Counted from the stretch's first letter, positions 38,101 to 58,284 are shown. The stretch: 64,000 bases of DNA from Sebastes aleutianus (GCA_916700875.1 CAKAKS010000031.1:16335148-16399147), one strand, 5' to 3'. Notes: generated by a model from the letters alone, not told the origin. Numbers and translations are program-made.

Positions 38101-41100
38101 AAACAGTGACGAGGTATCGGTGACAATGGGGCCGATCTATTAAATTCATCTCTATGTTTATATACTATATACACATTATAGACTGGAATTTTGATTCCTG
38201 TTTCAGTTTTGACCAATGTGTTGCTGCATTAAAATGGGTTGTTAAGGTTTTAACAGGTTCCTGTTCATTTTAATGTATTTTTTTTACCAAGTTGCTGTTG
38301 TATATATGGTAATAAATAACAATTCAGTAAATTTATATCTATGTATTTATTTGTTACATTTTGTTTTACAAAGTTAAGAAAGCAATGTTTAAGTCCAGCC
38401 TGATGTCGTCTTACACATAAAAGAATGATCCCAGTCACTTCCGCAGAGTGAGGCATACAGCTTATTAACTAAACACTGGTATCGGATCAGTACCGGCCGA
38501 TACACAAAGCCCAGGTATCGTATCGGGACTGAAAAAGTCGGATCAGTGCATCCCTAAATCATGTTTTGTACAACTTATGTAAAATGGCAACGGTCTCAAG
38601 CAAATGCCTTTTGAGAGTCTTTGAGTGGCTATTGCAAATGTTCAGAAGATGCCCAGAATAAAGCTGCATTTACAAATGAATATGTAATCTGCATTGTTTA
38701 ATGTTCTTTTTGATGGTTTGTTTGTTCAACCATTCATTTATCAGTCAGTCAGATAATGGGTATTTTCTTATTTCCATTTAATTTTGCGCAGTTCATGAAT
38801 AAAAGTGTCAACTGGTCCATTCATGCATATACAACAATGACAGGTCAGTTTGTCATCCTTATTAAGATTCTAGTCAGCATGTCAGCAATTGCTGATCTTA
38901 CAGAAAACATTTTGGTGTGCTGCCTTGTGAAGATTACAGTGTCTGTAGAGAGTTTATAAAATTCTTCTGTACTGTTAAAGTGGTACGGTTAAAAATGTAG
39001 ACCGTAAAATCTAGCTTAATATTGACTGTGATTGATAAAACCTTGTGACCTATTAAATGTACATAAAACAAAAATCTGTTGACCTTAAAAATATAGTAAA
39101 ACAACCAAAAGTTGCATTAAAACTTCTACCTTCACAGGCCCACCTCCTGCACACAATGTGACTCAACAGCAGATTCAGATCACAAACCGGTACTAGAGGA
39201 GCTCTTCAATTACATCAGGAGCATCTAAACCTCGGTAATGACAGACTGACATCAGAGGTCAATGCTGTTAGAGGAGAAAAAACTCCTGGCTGACATCCCC
39301 GACCAGACACCATCCCAAACCACTGAACAGCCATTATGGAGCAGCAAGACATCATTTCCCCAGCAAAATCCACTTTCTCCTCGCAAATACAATTACAGGC
39401 AGTCACTGAGGGCAACAACATTAGGTCTTCTGGACTGAGGGGGGTTTCACAAAGTGATTGTTATTTGACTAAAAAGGTCAATTACAAAGGAAGGAATATC
39501 AGATAACGGTTCCTGAATGAGGCCTATTTTGTTTCTCGCATCCATACAAAGGCAGCTGAGGGATTTTTTTGCAAGACTCACACAATAAATGTAGCGCAGG
39601 AAGTCTTTTTAAAATCCGCAAGCAGAGAAATATCACTGAGAATAATCATATTTGTTAGCATTCTTCAACTTAGCATTAACTCTTCTCAAGAGTATACTTC
39701 AGCGGGTACTTGTTGTTTTGCATCAATGTCCTTTTTAAAATCACTTTCTGTATGAAAAGCTTTCCTTAAATTGCTCCATGTTTTTGCTTTTCCCCCCTCT
39801 AATATTAAATATGGGTTGATAGGCCTGAAGACCAGCTTCTCCCACGACCAAAGTATAAATCACTGTACTTATAACCATTTCCTCTCATCCTGAGAGGAAT
39901 ACAGCGCTTTGGCTTTTGAAATCCAAATAGAACATATGAATGCAGACACCAAAACACACCTTGTATTTTAAGAAAATAAACATTAAATAAAATACAAAGA
40001 AAACCTCAAGCTTTGACGGCTCTAAGTTGACCGTGTCTTTGAATTACAATACTTATTGAATGTTTATCTTTAGTAGCAAATCAGTAGAAAGCTATTCGCT
40101 GTGTTCGATGGGTCTGTGTGCTCTGTACAATGGCGCCCTCCCCTGGAGGATTTCTAATATCACATGCCCCTAGTTGCAGCAAAGTTGAGCTATTCTGTAG
40201 ATAAAGAAAGTCTGTTTTATGATCAACCAAAACACAGTAAAAGCTGGAAGTGTTGTTATCCTCATCACACTCTCCTCTCCCTCCTTTCTCACAGCAAATT
40301 GCTTTTAGATCCTGCTTCAGAGGATGAGGAGCTGATGGTTCCCTGGCTATGGTAATAACTTTCTCTGGACAGTATGATTAAGTGTGATTAAGCCCCTGTT
40401 ATAAAATCCAGTAATCCACATAAAGAATCCAGCAGCACACAGACAGGAAGCCCTCAGTATCATAGAATAAAATCAGATTAAAGTTGTAATCCTGCTTGCT
40501 ATACAACTGGCACAGAGTACGGAAAATATCTTTCAAAGGATAATAGTGTATGCATAAAGCTTGTTTGTTCAGTCCTAGTCGTTCTTATCAAAGCAACAGG
40601 TGAGCAAATATTAAAAGGGTCTGTACAGAAGTTTTTACACTTATAAACATTTTTAATCTTTTTTTTTTTTTTTGCCAATGTCTGAGCAGGTTGTAACCTA
40701 ACCTAAAAACTAAGACCTTCCGCGACTTTCTGGGTTTCCTCTATCTACCTGTAGACTGCTTTTAATGTGAAGAGTGTGGGACGTTTTTTTCTGGGACAAT
40801 CCAACAGATGTTGCAATGTTCTTGAATGTTTATGAAAAGCACTTTTAATTGCCCTGTTGCTGAAATGTGCTATACAAATAAAGCTGCCTTGCCTTGCTGT
40901 AACACAATAATTTCCCAATGTGGGATCAATAAAGTACATCCATCCATCTCTCTATCTCTCTCTGTATCCATCTCTATATCTACCCCTCACCTGCCGTGCT
41001 CAACCAGCTCTGCACCTTCATCCTTCAGCCTCTTGCTCTTGGCTGCACAGTCCTCCAGCAGGATCTCCCTCCGTCGTTTGATGGCGTGCAGCCAGTCCAC

Positions 41101-41238
41101 CTCCACCTCCTCATCCTCATCCAGACTCGGTCCAGCAGCAGCATCTCCAGCAACCTTCTCCGCCTCAGCCACGAACTGCTGCACCACTGACTTTGAAACC
41201 TTCTCACCAACTTTCCTCTTCCAGCCAAATGAAGCCAT
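28731..41238 (-). CDS. ttc33: Tetratricopeptide repeat protein 33, four coding exons
   Basis: Coding exons on the minus strand are 41238-40991, 35766-35685, 32590-32459 and 29105-28731, giving 278 aa against 262 for human TTC33. All junctions are GT-AG and the frame is maintained. The N-terminus MASFGWKRKVGEKVSK and the DWLHAIKRRREILLE block are diagnostic. TPR helices cover about residues 68-180: EALQLTPDNPLLYEMKSQ, then AVKAAEMAVKFRP and WEGWQTLGRSQLNLGE. A charged coiled region follows, then the family C-terminal motif DYDFESDEV and a tail ending EQFVKVRGL. The molecular role is poorly known; TPRs suggest protein-protein scaffolding. The gene is convergent with ptger4 and head-to-tail with prkaa1, as in human. 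Confidence 0.95.
29106..32458 (-). other. ttc33 intron between coding exons 3 and 4
   Basis: 3.35 kb. Holds the repeat at 30239-30430; the rest is AT-rich and unassigned. Confidence 0.6.
30239..30430 (+). repeat. Dispersed hAT-like repeat (ttc33 intron 3)
   Basis: AAGGGCTGTCCTCGACCAAA, AGTCGACTAACAC, GACTAATGGATTAGTTGATT, then CAGCATGAAAAAAAGT. Uninterrupted relative of the copy in the ptger4 intron; the GGGCTGTC start suggests a hAT-type end. Confidence 0.55.
32459..32590 (-). CDS. ttc33: ttc33 coding exon 3
   Basis: 132-nt phase 0 exon (44 codons) between acceptor ATCCACAG and donor GTGAGT. It encodes VLTILQEVFPAVKAAEMAV through NLGEVDL, the second TPR. Confidence 0.93.
33335..33724 (+). 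repeat. MITE-like repeat, copy 2 (ttc33 intron)
   Basis: Same family as the 2.05 kb copy. Imperfect terminal inverted repeats: AAGGTGGCAATAGACACG at the left and TTGTCTATTGCTACTTTA at the right. Confidence 0.65.
35030..35416 (+). mobile_element. TTAA-ended MITE, family A, copy 5
   Basis: TTAAAGGAACAGTGGGTAAC at the left and CCTACACACTGGACCTTTAA at the right. Confidence 0.75.
35685..35766 (-). CDS. ttc33: ttc33 coding exon 2
   Basis: 82-nt exon between acceptor TCTCTAG and donor GTATAT. It encodes HWEAIKKLDEALQLTPDN and LLYEMKSQ, the first clear TPR and the part most similar to human TTC33. Confidence 0.93.
35896..36240 (-). mobile_element. hAT MITE, TAGGGCTGCATGATT family
   Basis: Right end is the reverse complement of TAGGGCTGCATGATTTTTTG; left end TAGAGCGGCGCAATTAATC. 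Flanking 8-mers ATAGACAT (35888-35895) and ACAGACAT (36241-36248) match at seven of eight, typical of hAT insertion. Confidence 0.7.
36241..38048 (-). other. ttc33 intron sequence, unassigned
   Basis: Part of the 5.2 kb intron between coding exons 1 and 2. No repeat family recognised. A 154-residue antisense frame (37318-37782) is not supported as a gene. Confidence 0.45.
38049..38556 (+). mobile_element. hAT element, TAGGGATGCACCGATC family, with perfect 8-bp target duplication
   Basis: Ends TATGGATGCACCGTTACC and GTCGGATCAGTGCATCCCTA. Flanked by AATCATGT at 38041-38048 and AATCATGT at 38557-38564, an exact 8-bp target-site duplication. No transposase. Confidence 0.8.
38557..40990 (-). other. 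ttc33 intron sequence, right part
   Basis: Unassigned except for LINE 3' tail fragments near the exon: 40833-40897 (CTATACAAATAAAGCTGCCT) and 40905-40960 (GATCAATAAAGTACATCCAT). Confidence 0.5.
40833..40897 (+). repeat. LINE 3' tail fragment
   Basis: TTGCCCTGTTGCTGAAATGT then GCTATACAAATAAAGCTGCC, nearly identical to the end of the longer LINE fragment at 42380-42987. Confidence 0.65.
40991..41238 (-). CDS. ttc33: ttc33 coding exon 1
   Basis: Encodes residues 1-82 plus two bases of codon 83; donor GTGAGG at 40990-40985. The acceptor CTACAG precedes it by one base (exon begins at 41239), so the ATG lies in the second transcript exon. An acidic DEDEEVEVD stretch precedes DWLHAIKRR. Confidence 0.94.
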
Positions 41239-41488
41239 CCTGTAGTAAGGGGGGAAAGGGAAAGGGGGTGGATGGGTTGGCAGCTGAAATCAGTTTGTAA
41301 ATCAGCACTGGAAAATCCACAGGAGATCCAGCAGATAGAGCTGCTGAATCTCTGGACCTCTTTATAGGCAAGCCTTTCTATAGGACTCATCCACATGTGT
41401 GTTTGTTTGTTTGTGTTTGATCTGTTTCTCATTGTTTCTGTGTGTCATATTGTCATTTTTCCTTGTTTGATGTTTCTTCTTGTGTGTG

Positions 41489-41553
41489 AAGCACTTTGTA
41501 ACAGTGTGTTTTAAAAGGTGCTATATAAATAAAGCTTTACTTACCTACTTTTA
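41489..41553 (+). repeat. LINE 3' tail fragment
   Basis: AAGCACTTTGTAACAGTGTG and GTGCTATATAAATAAAGCTT, a typical fish L2-like tail. Sits in the intron upstream of ttc33 coding exon 1. Confidence 0.6.
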
Positions 41554-41904
41554 TTTTGAAATATCAGAAATCTAGTTATATTTTAGTGTAATGTTACTAT
41601 CAGACAGCCAAAGTAGCTTACAATGTGGCTTCTACAGTTAGGTGTGTGTCCTATTAAAGCACAGAGCATGTAAGTAGTTATTTAACAACTACAACTACTG
41701 CAAGACAAGTTAATAAACAATAACAACCCTGGTTGCCACAACAACAACACCAGCTAGCTAACGTTAGCCATAATAAGCTATCTGACACTTGCCCAAACTC
41801 TTCAGTACATTTACTCATAAAAATAGCACATGGTTTGATTTTGACACAACATATTACACTTGAATTTGTTATTTTAAGACCGTAAAATGTGTTTTAGGAG
41901 GTAT

Positions 41905-42000
41905 ACGCACAGACTTTTGCGGCTTTCCTTTGGGCAAAACTGCTAACAGGCTAACGGAAGCTAACAGCTAGCCGTAGTTGGTGACCCGGAAGTTGTTGGA
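41905..42000 (-). promoter_or_regulatory. ttc33: ttc33 promoter and non-coding first exon region
   Basis: On the minus strand an ETS-type motif ACTTCCGGG (41993-41985) sits about 750 bp upstream of the coding exon, followed by GC-rich sequence and candidate donor GTATAC near 41910. This resembles TATA-less housekeeping promoters. The exact first exon is inferred. Confidence 0.45.
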
Positions 42001-42379
42001 ATGTTTTTATTTTTTTATTTCTTTCTTTTTTTTCTTGAAGGAAATTAATTTACATTTATTGTAATCTAATCTAAAATAAAATAGGGGGTAGAAAATAATT
42101 CAAGGAACAAAAAAATAAATGCATAAATAAATAAATAATAATAGGACTGCACTCTTCCATAGTAGCTCTAGGGGTCATCATCATCAGTTCTTCATTAGCT
42201 CTGAGGAGACACTTTGCATGTTGTCTTTTCATTAGGCTTAAAGCACAAGAAACACAAACCGTGTTTTTTAAGTTGAGATACTCTTATGTATGTTAACGAC
42301 ACAAATATTACATATTATAGTATTACTACACTAATATGTTTTGTATAAGTATTTTAGTACATTTTACTTTTCTCACTAA
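42001..42379. other. AT-rich spacer upstream of ttc33
   Basis: A/T homopolymer and AAATAAATA runs; nothing else recognised. Confidence 0.4.
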
Positions 42380-42987
42380 GACTAAGAAAGTGGATCATAT
42401 CAGTCCAGTTCTGAGGTCTCTACACGTGGCTCCCTGTCTCTCAGAGAATTGATTTCAAAATACTGCTGCTGGTTTACAAAGCACTAAATGGTTTAGGGCC
42501 AAAATACATTTCTGATCTTCTGGTATGTTATGAATCATCCAGACCTCTCAGGTTCATCTGGATCAGGTCTGCTTAGTGTCCCCCAGAGTCAGAGCTAAAC
42601 ATGCAGAAGAAGCAGCGTTCAGTTTTTATGCACCAAATATCTGGAACAAGCTCCCAGAAACCTGCAGGACCAACTCCAACTCTGACTTCTTTTAAATCAA
42701 AGCTTAAAACGTTCCTGTTTGCTGCTGCCTTTTATTAAACCAGATAATGATCTTACATACTGCACTAGAGCTTTTACTCTTGTGTGTTATATTCTATTTT
42801 AGCTTCTAACCTAGCTTTTATTTTTAGCTTGTTTTTATTTTCTAATCTTTAATGTTTTTATTAGTTTTAATTAGGTCTTAATGTTCTTTTGCACTTTGTC
42901 GCAATGTTCTTGAATGTCTACGTAAAGCACTTTGAATTGCCCTGTTGCTGAAATGTGCTATACAAATAAAGCTGCCTTGCCTTGCCT
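42380..42987 (+). mobile_element. LINE (L2/CR1-like) 3' fragment with reverse-transcriptase-downstream coding remnant
   Basis: In frame from about 42390 it reads VDHISPVLRSLHWLPVSQRI then DFKILLLVYKALNGLGP, a segment found at the C-terminal end of fish L2-like LINE ORF2. Frame breaks follow. It ends with TACAAATAAAGCTGCCTTGC and TTGCC repeats typical of the 3' tail. 5'-truncated, non-functional. Confidence 0.75.
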
Positions 42988-43399
42988 TTTCAGGAAATGT
43001 TACCAAAATGCAATGTCTGGGACTGACTCCATTTTGCCCACTAGATAGCACCACAGTGGTGACTCAGAACAAATTCTTCACATTTTATGTGCCACAGAAA
43101 ATGCCATTTTCAATAAATGTAACCTAAGATGATTGATGATGATCATTTCTTTCCATCACAGTAATGCCATATTACACAGAATGACCTGAATAGCTAAAGA
43201 AGTTAGTCTGATTTCAGAATAACAAACACAAAACACAAATTTAACTTCCTTTTTTCCCTTGCAGTTTGACATTCCTTGTTTGCAGCGAAAGTAAGTTTCC
43301 TTTGCACTGATTATTGCATGACTGTGATGTAAAATTGGTTCTATATTTCAAGTTAATGTGATTTAATTAACATGCAGATAAACGTCAGCAGAATTGTGT
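42988..43399. other. Spacer downstream of prkaa1
   Basis: No recognised feature. Confidence 0.35.
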
Positions 43400-46038
43400 G
43401 CAATTTAGCAGTTTATTAGGCAGTTGTGTATACAAATGATTTCAACACTGTCCATTCAGATTTACACTGGTCAATCTGGTAGGGTCCCTTTACACACCAA
43501 ACAAAAATAGAACATTATTTCTTTGAAGCAGTCCAAAACAGATAGACTGAATTTATCTGCCAACAGTCCACGAGGACACTACTCCATAAACTGTCAAAAA
43601 GGTCACGATTTCACACATTCATCTCTCCTGCAAAACTCCATGAAAAGTTTTGTAATCAAAACTTGCAACTGCCCTATAAAAACTAAAAATGTTTAGTTTT
43701 ACAATATCTTCCCAAGACCATAGTGTATGTTTTCTTTACCATGATCACTATATTTCATAAACTCTAGTTTAAAACTTAGACATAAAAGGTCAAATATCAA
43801 CTAAATATTTCAGTCCAAACCTGTCCTGGAGGACAGCAAGAGACACAAGATGATCACAATTATTGTCACTCTTGGCAATTTTTGTTATATTTTTATCTCT
43901 GAAATGTAAAATTGTTTAAATTAGATATTTTATTTTAAAGCTCTGGAGAGCTAAACACTGGTAAAAGAGCCTAGAGCAATTGCGAACACCTCCTAACACA
44001 AACCTTTTGTGACTGATATTACAATTAGAACATGCAAAGTTCTTTTGGTTTAATTGACTTAAGACAAAAATGAAGATGATGAATAGAGAAACCAGTTTAC
44101 TGTTCAAGTTTGCTTTGTTTTCTCCTATTGCAAAAATTAAAAAGGTGATACTGACGTCAATATTTTGGCAACAACAATCTGATTTTTTTTTTTACGTTTT
44201 GCAGTTAAGAATTTTCTCTTCTTTTTTTTGTAATAATAACACTTAATCTGTGAATTTTTTTTTTTTAACATTAATTGTGAATTAACAACATTGACAAAAT
44301 CATTTGTGGACTTCAACCCCTAAAATTGCAAAAGGTGCCAATAATTATGACCAGCACTGGATCCCAACATTTACGGACATAAAAACCGATTGACAGTACA
44401 GATAATGATAAGGCAGCCAAACAACAGATACTGCGTAAAACTTTAAGACTGTGGACAGGAAATGGAGGGAGATGCATTTTACTTGTGATTAAAGACATAT
44501 CCAAGACTTTGTGAGCTTGCAAGTATATGGTATTGTCTGACATTTTTTATCAAATATATATCACCCACACATTTATGATCTTAATTCTTCTGTGATGTTT
44601 TTTCTTCTACCAGAATTGCAATCTACTCAGCAGGACTTAATTCGAAGCTCACAAGTTAGTTTCAGGTTTAGACATATGTAAACCCTTCCAATATCATCCC
44701 TCTAAGGGAATGTGTGGGCAATAAAAACAAAAACATATCCAAAAAATGACTATATTCTGGATGTATTCACCTGCCAATAGACATTGTCCATGCACTGCAT
44801 GTAATTGCTACTACTTATTTTCAATTTGAGCCCTGAGGCCTATACACTTGTGATGGATTGGCATTTACAAATTGGATGTAGGCAAAAGGCATTTCACTCA
44901 GTAATCATAATCAAATCCTAATCATTAATCTAAAAAAAACAAGAAATAGAGAAAATACAACAAAAGAAAGTCAAAATCAACTTGTCATTTTAATATGTGA
45001 CACTGAAAATGATATATTTCTAGATTTTGACTGTCATGGCAAAATACCTCTTAAATGGTAAAAGCAGGCTATATTTATCTGGAAAGACAATCAAGTATCA
45101 GAATAATTGTGATTGAATGAAACAAAGCTGTGATATTGATTTAAAAACCAGACAGTAAAAAAAGGAAAATATATACCATCCAGCAATAGATCTTGATGCA
45201 ATAAAGAAAAAAGTCAATTCCATTTCCAATAGATCCGACACTCCCTCCACTGATAAATATATTCACGTCTTTATATATAAAAATGTAGGGGACAGACAAA
45301 TTCAAACAAATTTTTACAACAAGGACAAAACCATGAAAATTTAGTCTCTGACAACTCAAAAGAAAAACCAAACATAAATCTGATGAAGCATTCTTTTGTC
45401 CCTGACACAAGACAGAAATAAAGGGGCCATTGCACTTCTTCAGAGTCCAATGAATGTGATGGGCATGACAACACTCGTTAATAGCCAGTGCAGCGCCCCC
45501 GATACATCTGCACCACTTCTCTGATCCCCACTGATAGAGAAAACAAGAGCAGCAGGAAATAAAAGAAACTTGTGCAAAAGTGCTTCCTGCATCCTATAAC
45601 GACTGCCACCCAAACACCCAACCCCTCAACGCGTGGCTTCCTTCTCTGCAGGCAAAAACTTGATCTTGTTCTCTGTACTGGAAAAGCAGTGCTCACTGGC
45701 TACAGTACAGAAAATTCAGTGTAATCACTTGCGTATATATGTATAGGTGGGATGTGGGCATTTGCCATTAAATTGATCAGGAAATTGTAAAACCCCCTCT
45801 TAAATGTTGTTCTGTCCTAGCTATCAAGTAGCTCATCTTTCATCTTTCCAAATAACCCCCTTACAGTCCCTGCCAGCTCAGTATACATCCCTTCCTCTTA
45901 GGGAACACTAACCTGCGTCAGTGCCATGGAACAATCACTTCATCCTCAGCCGGGATGAATTGAGCCATGAATCGGTTGCATGCTTATTGCTATAAAGACA
46001 CTCGGAGAGGAAAAAAAGGCTAGTGATTGTTTTGCAAG
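43400..46038 (-). other. prkaa1: Probable long prkaa1 3' UTR
   Basis: About 2.6 kb after the stop, AT-rich and lacking the MITE families that crowd other non-coding parts, which fits a retained long 3' UTR. A minus-strand AATAAA at 43417-43412 is the furthest good signal. The extent is inferred; part could be intergenic. Confidence 0.4.
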
Positions 46039-54930
<8,892 letters not shown>

Positions 54931-55059
54931 CTTTCCCGCAGTTGGCCTTGCTGCGGGGGGTTAGCTAGCTGGCTGCGAGGCGAGCAGAGATGGACCCGGA
55001 CTCCGCTGGCTGTGCGTCTCTACTCAAGCGGCTCTGCTGCTCCGCTGCACGGAGGGAGG
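54931..55059 (-). promoter_or_regulatory. prkaa1: prkaa1 5' UTR and remaining native promoter
   Basis: Only 129 bp of GC-richer, CpG-containing sequence separates the start codon from the edge of the hAT insertion at 55060. The native 5' UTR and core promoter must fit here, or transcription starts inside or beyond the transposon stack. No TATA box seen. Confidence 0.45.
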
Positions 55060-55106
55060 TAGTGATGAGTAGGCTTAGAACGAGCCGGTCCAAAGAGCCG
55101 GCTCTT

Positions 55107-55759
55107 TTAACCCTCCTATTATCTTTGGGGTCAATTTGACCCCATTCAATGTTTAACGTCTCTAAATAAATGATTGACATAATTTTTTTTGCTTCATATT
55201 TAATGACTTTTCCTAATTTAATGGGGACAACTGGGTAAACATAAAATTAAAATGATGATATGTTTTCAATGTCCTGTACACATGCTGTACGCATCGGTGT
55301 TCTTTGGGGTCAATTTGACCCCAGGCTGTTTTAGCTGTATAAAACATATAAGAAATATCAACATTTTACACACATTTGTTTTGGATGATATTGAGGTCAC
55401 TATAACATGCAACTTTATAATCTTCAAAAAGCTTTAGGGCCCTAACCTAACATAACCATAACTGTAGTAGTGAGAGAACCACTGATAGTTCACACAACAT
55501 GGGGGAGGGGAAACATCATTCTCGCGAGAACTTTGATATTTCCCCACGCTTTGGGGGCGGCAAAATATGGTTCCCGTGAAGATATTGATTTTATTTAAAG
55601 GGCTATTTAGGTAGTCAACAAACAAACATAAAGTACCTGACACATAAACTTGGGTAACAATTTTAATTATAATCATTTTCTGGAGGTTTAATTTGCTGGG
55701 GTCAAATTGACCCCAAGGATAAAAGATGTTAGTAAATTTGAAGGTAACAGGAGGGTTAA
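55107..55759 (+). mobile_element. piggyBac-like MITE, family D (TTAACCCTCCT ends)
   Basis: TTAACCCTCCTATTATCTTT at the left and GTAACAGGAGGGTTAA at the right, with repeated GGGGTCAATTTGACCCC palindromes just inside both ends. TTAA boundaries and CCC termini suggest piggyBac. Confidence 0.7.
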
Positions 55760-56900
55760 AGGGACTGTTTGTAAGAATCAGAAATGCTTGTTAACAGCGA
55801 CACCTGTGGCCGTTAAGACAACGAAAGTCAGCGTCGGCTAAAACCACATATCACTCAATATTTCACCTACTTGGCAGTAATGTTAGCTGACCAGACAAAG
55901 GTCTCTCCATGAATCAATGCTGATCCTAGTGTTGGCTTTTCCTGCTTCAGCATCCGGGGTTGAAGCAGGAAGAGAAATGTTATCGCCTCTGATGGTACGT
56001 GTCCACAGGAGCATTTTTTATCGCGAGGGGACGCGATGCTTCCCAACATTGGACGCTTGGTGGGCTGTCCCTAGAAACAAGGCACTCGGCTCCTGATTGG
56101 ACGGACGCTTTCCCGCTGTTGGCTGCTGCTCCCAGCTTTCAAACCGGAACCAGTATGGAGGCTCGTTTGGAAACTTTCTTCTCTTATTTCACGTAAATAG
56201 TTCACTGAAATGTGTTTCTGAAAACATTTGAGGCGAGAAATAACCCATGCAGTTGCTGAATCTGTCTTTATTTTGGCTCGACAACGTTTATTTTAAAAGA
56301 TTATCGGGAGTTTCGAGAGGCGGCGAGTCGCGTCGGACGCCCGTGATTTGCATAAAGTAGCCAGGACTTCAACATTATGCAAATGAGGAGCGGGCTTCCT
56401 GCACACCTAGTCTCTCGAATCGCGACGCCACGCTACCGGAATGCATTGCGCAGCTGCTTGCATAGACAATGAATGGGGAGCGTGGAAAGCACGGAGCCTG
56501 TGGACACGTACCATGACCGTGGTGGGAGGGAGACACCGGGACCCGGTCAGAGACGATAACATTTCTCTCTGCGGAGCCCCGCCACTTCACAAGACACGGG
56601 AAACCTCTGTTGGTCTGGAGGAGCTGCAGCATTTATTTCTGCACAAACGTCCACTGTACATTCACTAGATATTCTCAGAGCTACGAAGTCTTCTGTGAGG
56701 TGGAGCGAGAACGAGCGCGGTGTGTGAGTGAAGACAAGCAGACAGAGGAGCAGAGTACAGCAGAGACTGCGGCCCTGGAGACCAAAGCTACGGTCTCCCC
56801 TACGTACTACGACCGCCGCCAACACTGTTTAACAGACGGGCTTCACTAGATATAACTTTAAGGTTTTGGTTCTTCCGTGTAGTTTATGTTGGAGTCTGAT
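55756..56900 (-). mobile_element. Family B-like element, interrupted and rearranged
   Basis: Begins TTAAAGGGACTGTTTGTAAG, then runs as the reverse complement of 17436-18072 (AACAGCGACACCTGTGGCC, GGTCTCTCCATGAATCAATG). It is split by 55992-56514 and continues with GAGGAGCTGCAGCATTTATT. The far end does not match the known family B terminus. Confidence 0.65.
55992..56514 (+). mobile_element. MITE with ATGGTACGTGTCCACAGG ends, nested in family B
   Basis: Inverted ends ATGGTACGTGTCCACAGGAG and GAGCCTGTGGACACGTACCAT's reverse complement agree almost completely (20-bp arms). GC-rich interior without coding sequence. Confidence 0.7.
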
Positions 56901-57965
56901 GGTACCGGCTCTTTTAAGTGAATGATGGTAGCCGGCTCCCGTCCGAGAGCTGTTTTTTTTAATTTTTTTTTTTTTTTTTATTATTAATTCAAGGCAGAAT
57001 GATAGGGAAATGTTCTCCATGCCACGGGCACTCCATGCACTGGCTGGGACTGAATGTTGTGTTAATGACGTCCGTGCGACCAATCAGGTGATGTTAGACA
57101 AGGATCATACCATCAAGCCGGGAGGGGCGGAGGGGCGGAGGGGCGGGGGTGCGCGGCGCGCTGTAGGTCTACAGGTACAGAGCAGGAGGGAGAGGAGGAG
57201 AGAAAGAGAGAGGAGTGCTGTGCGCGAATAGCAGACAAGATGAGTGACAGTCGGAAACGAAGCAGCATGTAAAATGATGGTATTCTGGAAATGATAAGGT
57301 TTAGTATAATTATATTGAATAATTTAAGTGATATATGTGCACACATACTAATCATAGGTCAAAACAGCGCTAAATTTGGCTGAATTATAAAAAGGCAGAA
57401 GTGGTAAAACAAAGAGCCGTTTGGGAGCCGAAAGAGCCGACTCTTCTTGGTGAGATGAGCCAAATGATCTGGCTCACTAAAAAGAGCCGGAATTCCCATC
57501 TCTAGTGGGAGGCGCCCCGGCTCCTGCGTGATTCGTCAGAAGCGTGGGCGACCTAGTATGATGCGTTCAAATGCTCCCAGTAAACTCCTAAATCGGGGGT
57601 GTGATTACAAACTTTACATGGATTGAACTTGTTTGTGCCTGGAAAATATTTATAGGTACTGTATGTATATAGGTTTATATTTTGAAATCAAGGCCAGGGT
57701 AAATAGAGAGGAAATGCACATTAGACATAGATGTGATAATTAAAGAGAAACAAAAGTAAGAAAAAAACTGTAGTAAGGTGACACAATAAGAGGAACAGTT
57801 TCTCAGTTGCAAACATGAACAGATGTAAAAAAAATTAACATTAATTATTTACAGAGAAAGCTAAAGAGTAGGTATTATGGGGAACTGTGGATTACTCAGC
57901 CCTTTAGAGCCATATATGGGCCATTTTATCAGTCAGACCAAGCTTATACGTTGGTCTGGCTGATA

Positions 57966-58284
57966 TAAATGATATTCGATGATACCCAGACCAAGTCTGT
58001 GGCAGTCTATGTTGGCTTTTTTAAAGTTTTCTTTATTTTTTTATTTTGTTTTCTATTTATTTTTCATTAATTCGTTTTTTGTATTTTATTTTATTTATTT
58101 TTTTATCTCACCATTTTGTTTTATCCATATTTCATTTTATTTTATTTTGTTATAAGGAAAAGAAAAGAAAAAAAAATATATAAATATATATGGGTCTGGG
58201 TATCATGAATATCATTTATTCTGGGGATCCCCTGGATCTCCCTCAAGGACCCCTACGGGTACCCAGACCCCTGGTTGAGAACCA
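57966..58284 (+). repeat. Fold-back and hAT-Charlie-like terminus
   Basis: AATGATATTCGATGATACCC (from 57967) has an inverted partner GGGTATCATGAATATCATTT (ending near 58217). The right edge CCTGGTTGAGAACCACTA is the reverse complement of a CAGTGGTTCTCAACC-type hAT terminus. Confidence 0.5.

Larger units (their letters stand above)
55060..57504 (+). mobile_element. hAT MITE (AGAGCCGGCTC family), copy 1, expanded by nested insertions
   Basis: Ends TAGTGATGAG and CCCATCTCTA with internal GAGCCGGCTCTTTT motifs. Flanks GAGGGAGG (55052-55059) and GTGGGAGG (57505-57512) match at seven of eight, a hAT-type duplication. Native element sequence is 55060-55110 and about 56905-57504; the rest is inserted DNA. 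Confidence 0.8.

Noticed and set aside
55107..55759. Repeated GGGGTCAATTTGACCCC palindromes as nuclear-receptor-like operators
   Set aside because: They are part of the piggyBac-like MITE termini and recur symmetrically with its ends, so a regulatory role is not supported by sequence alone.
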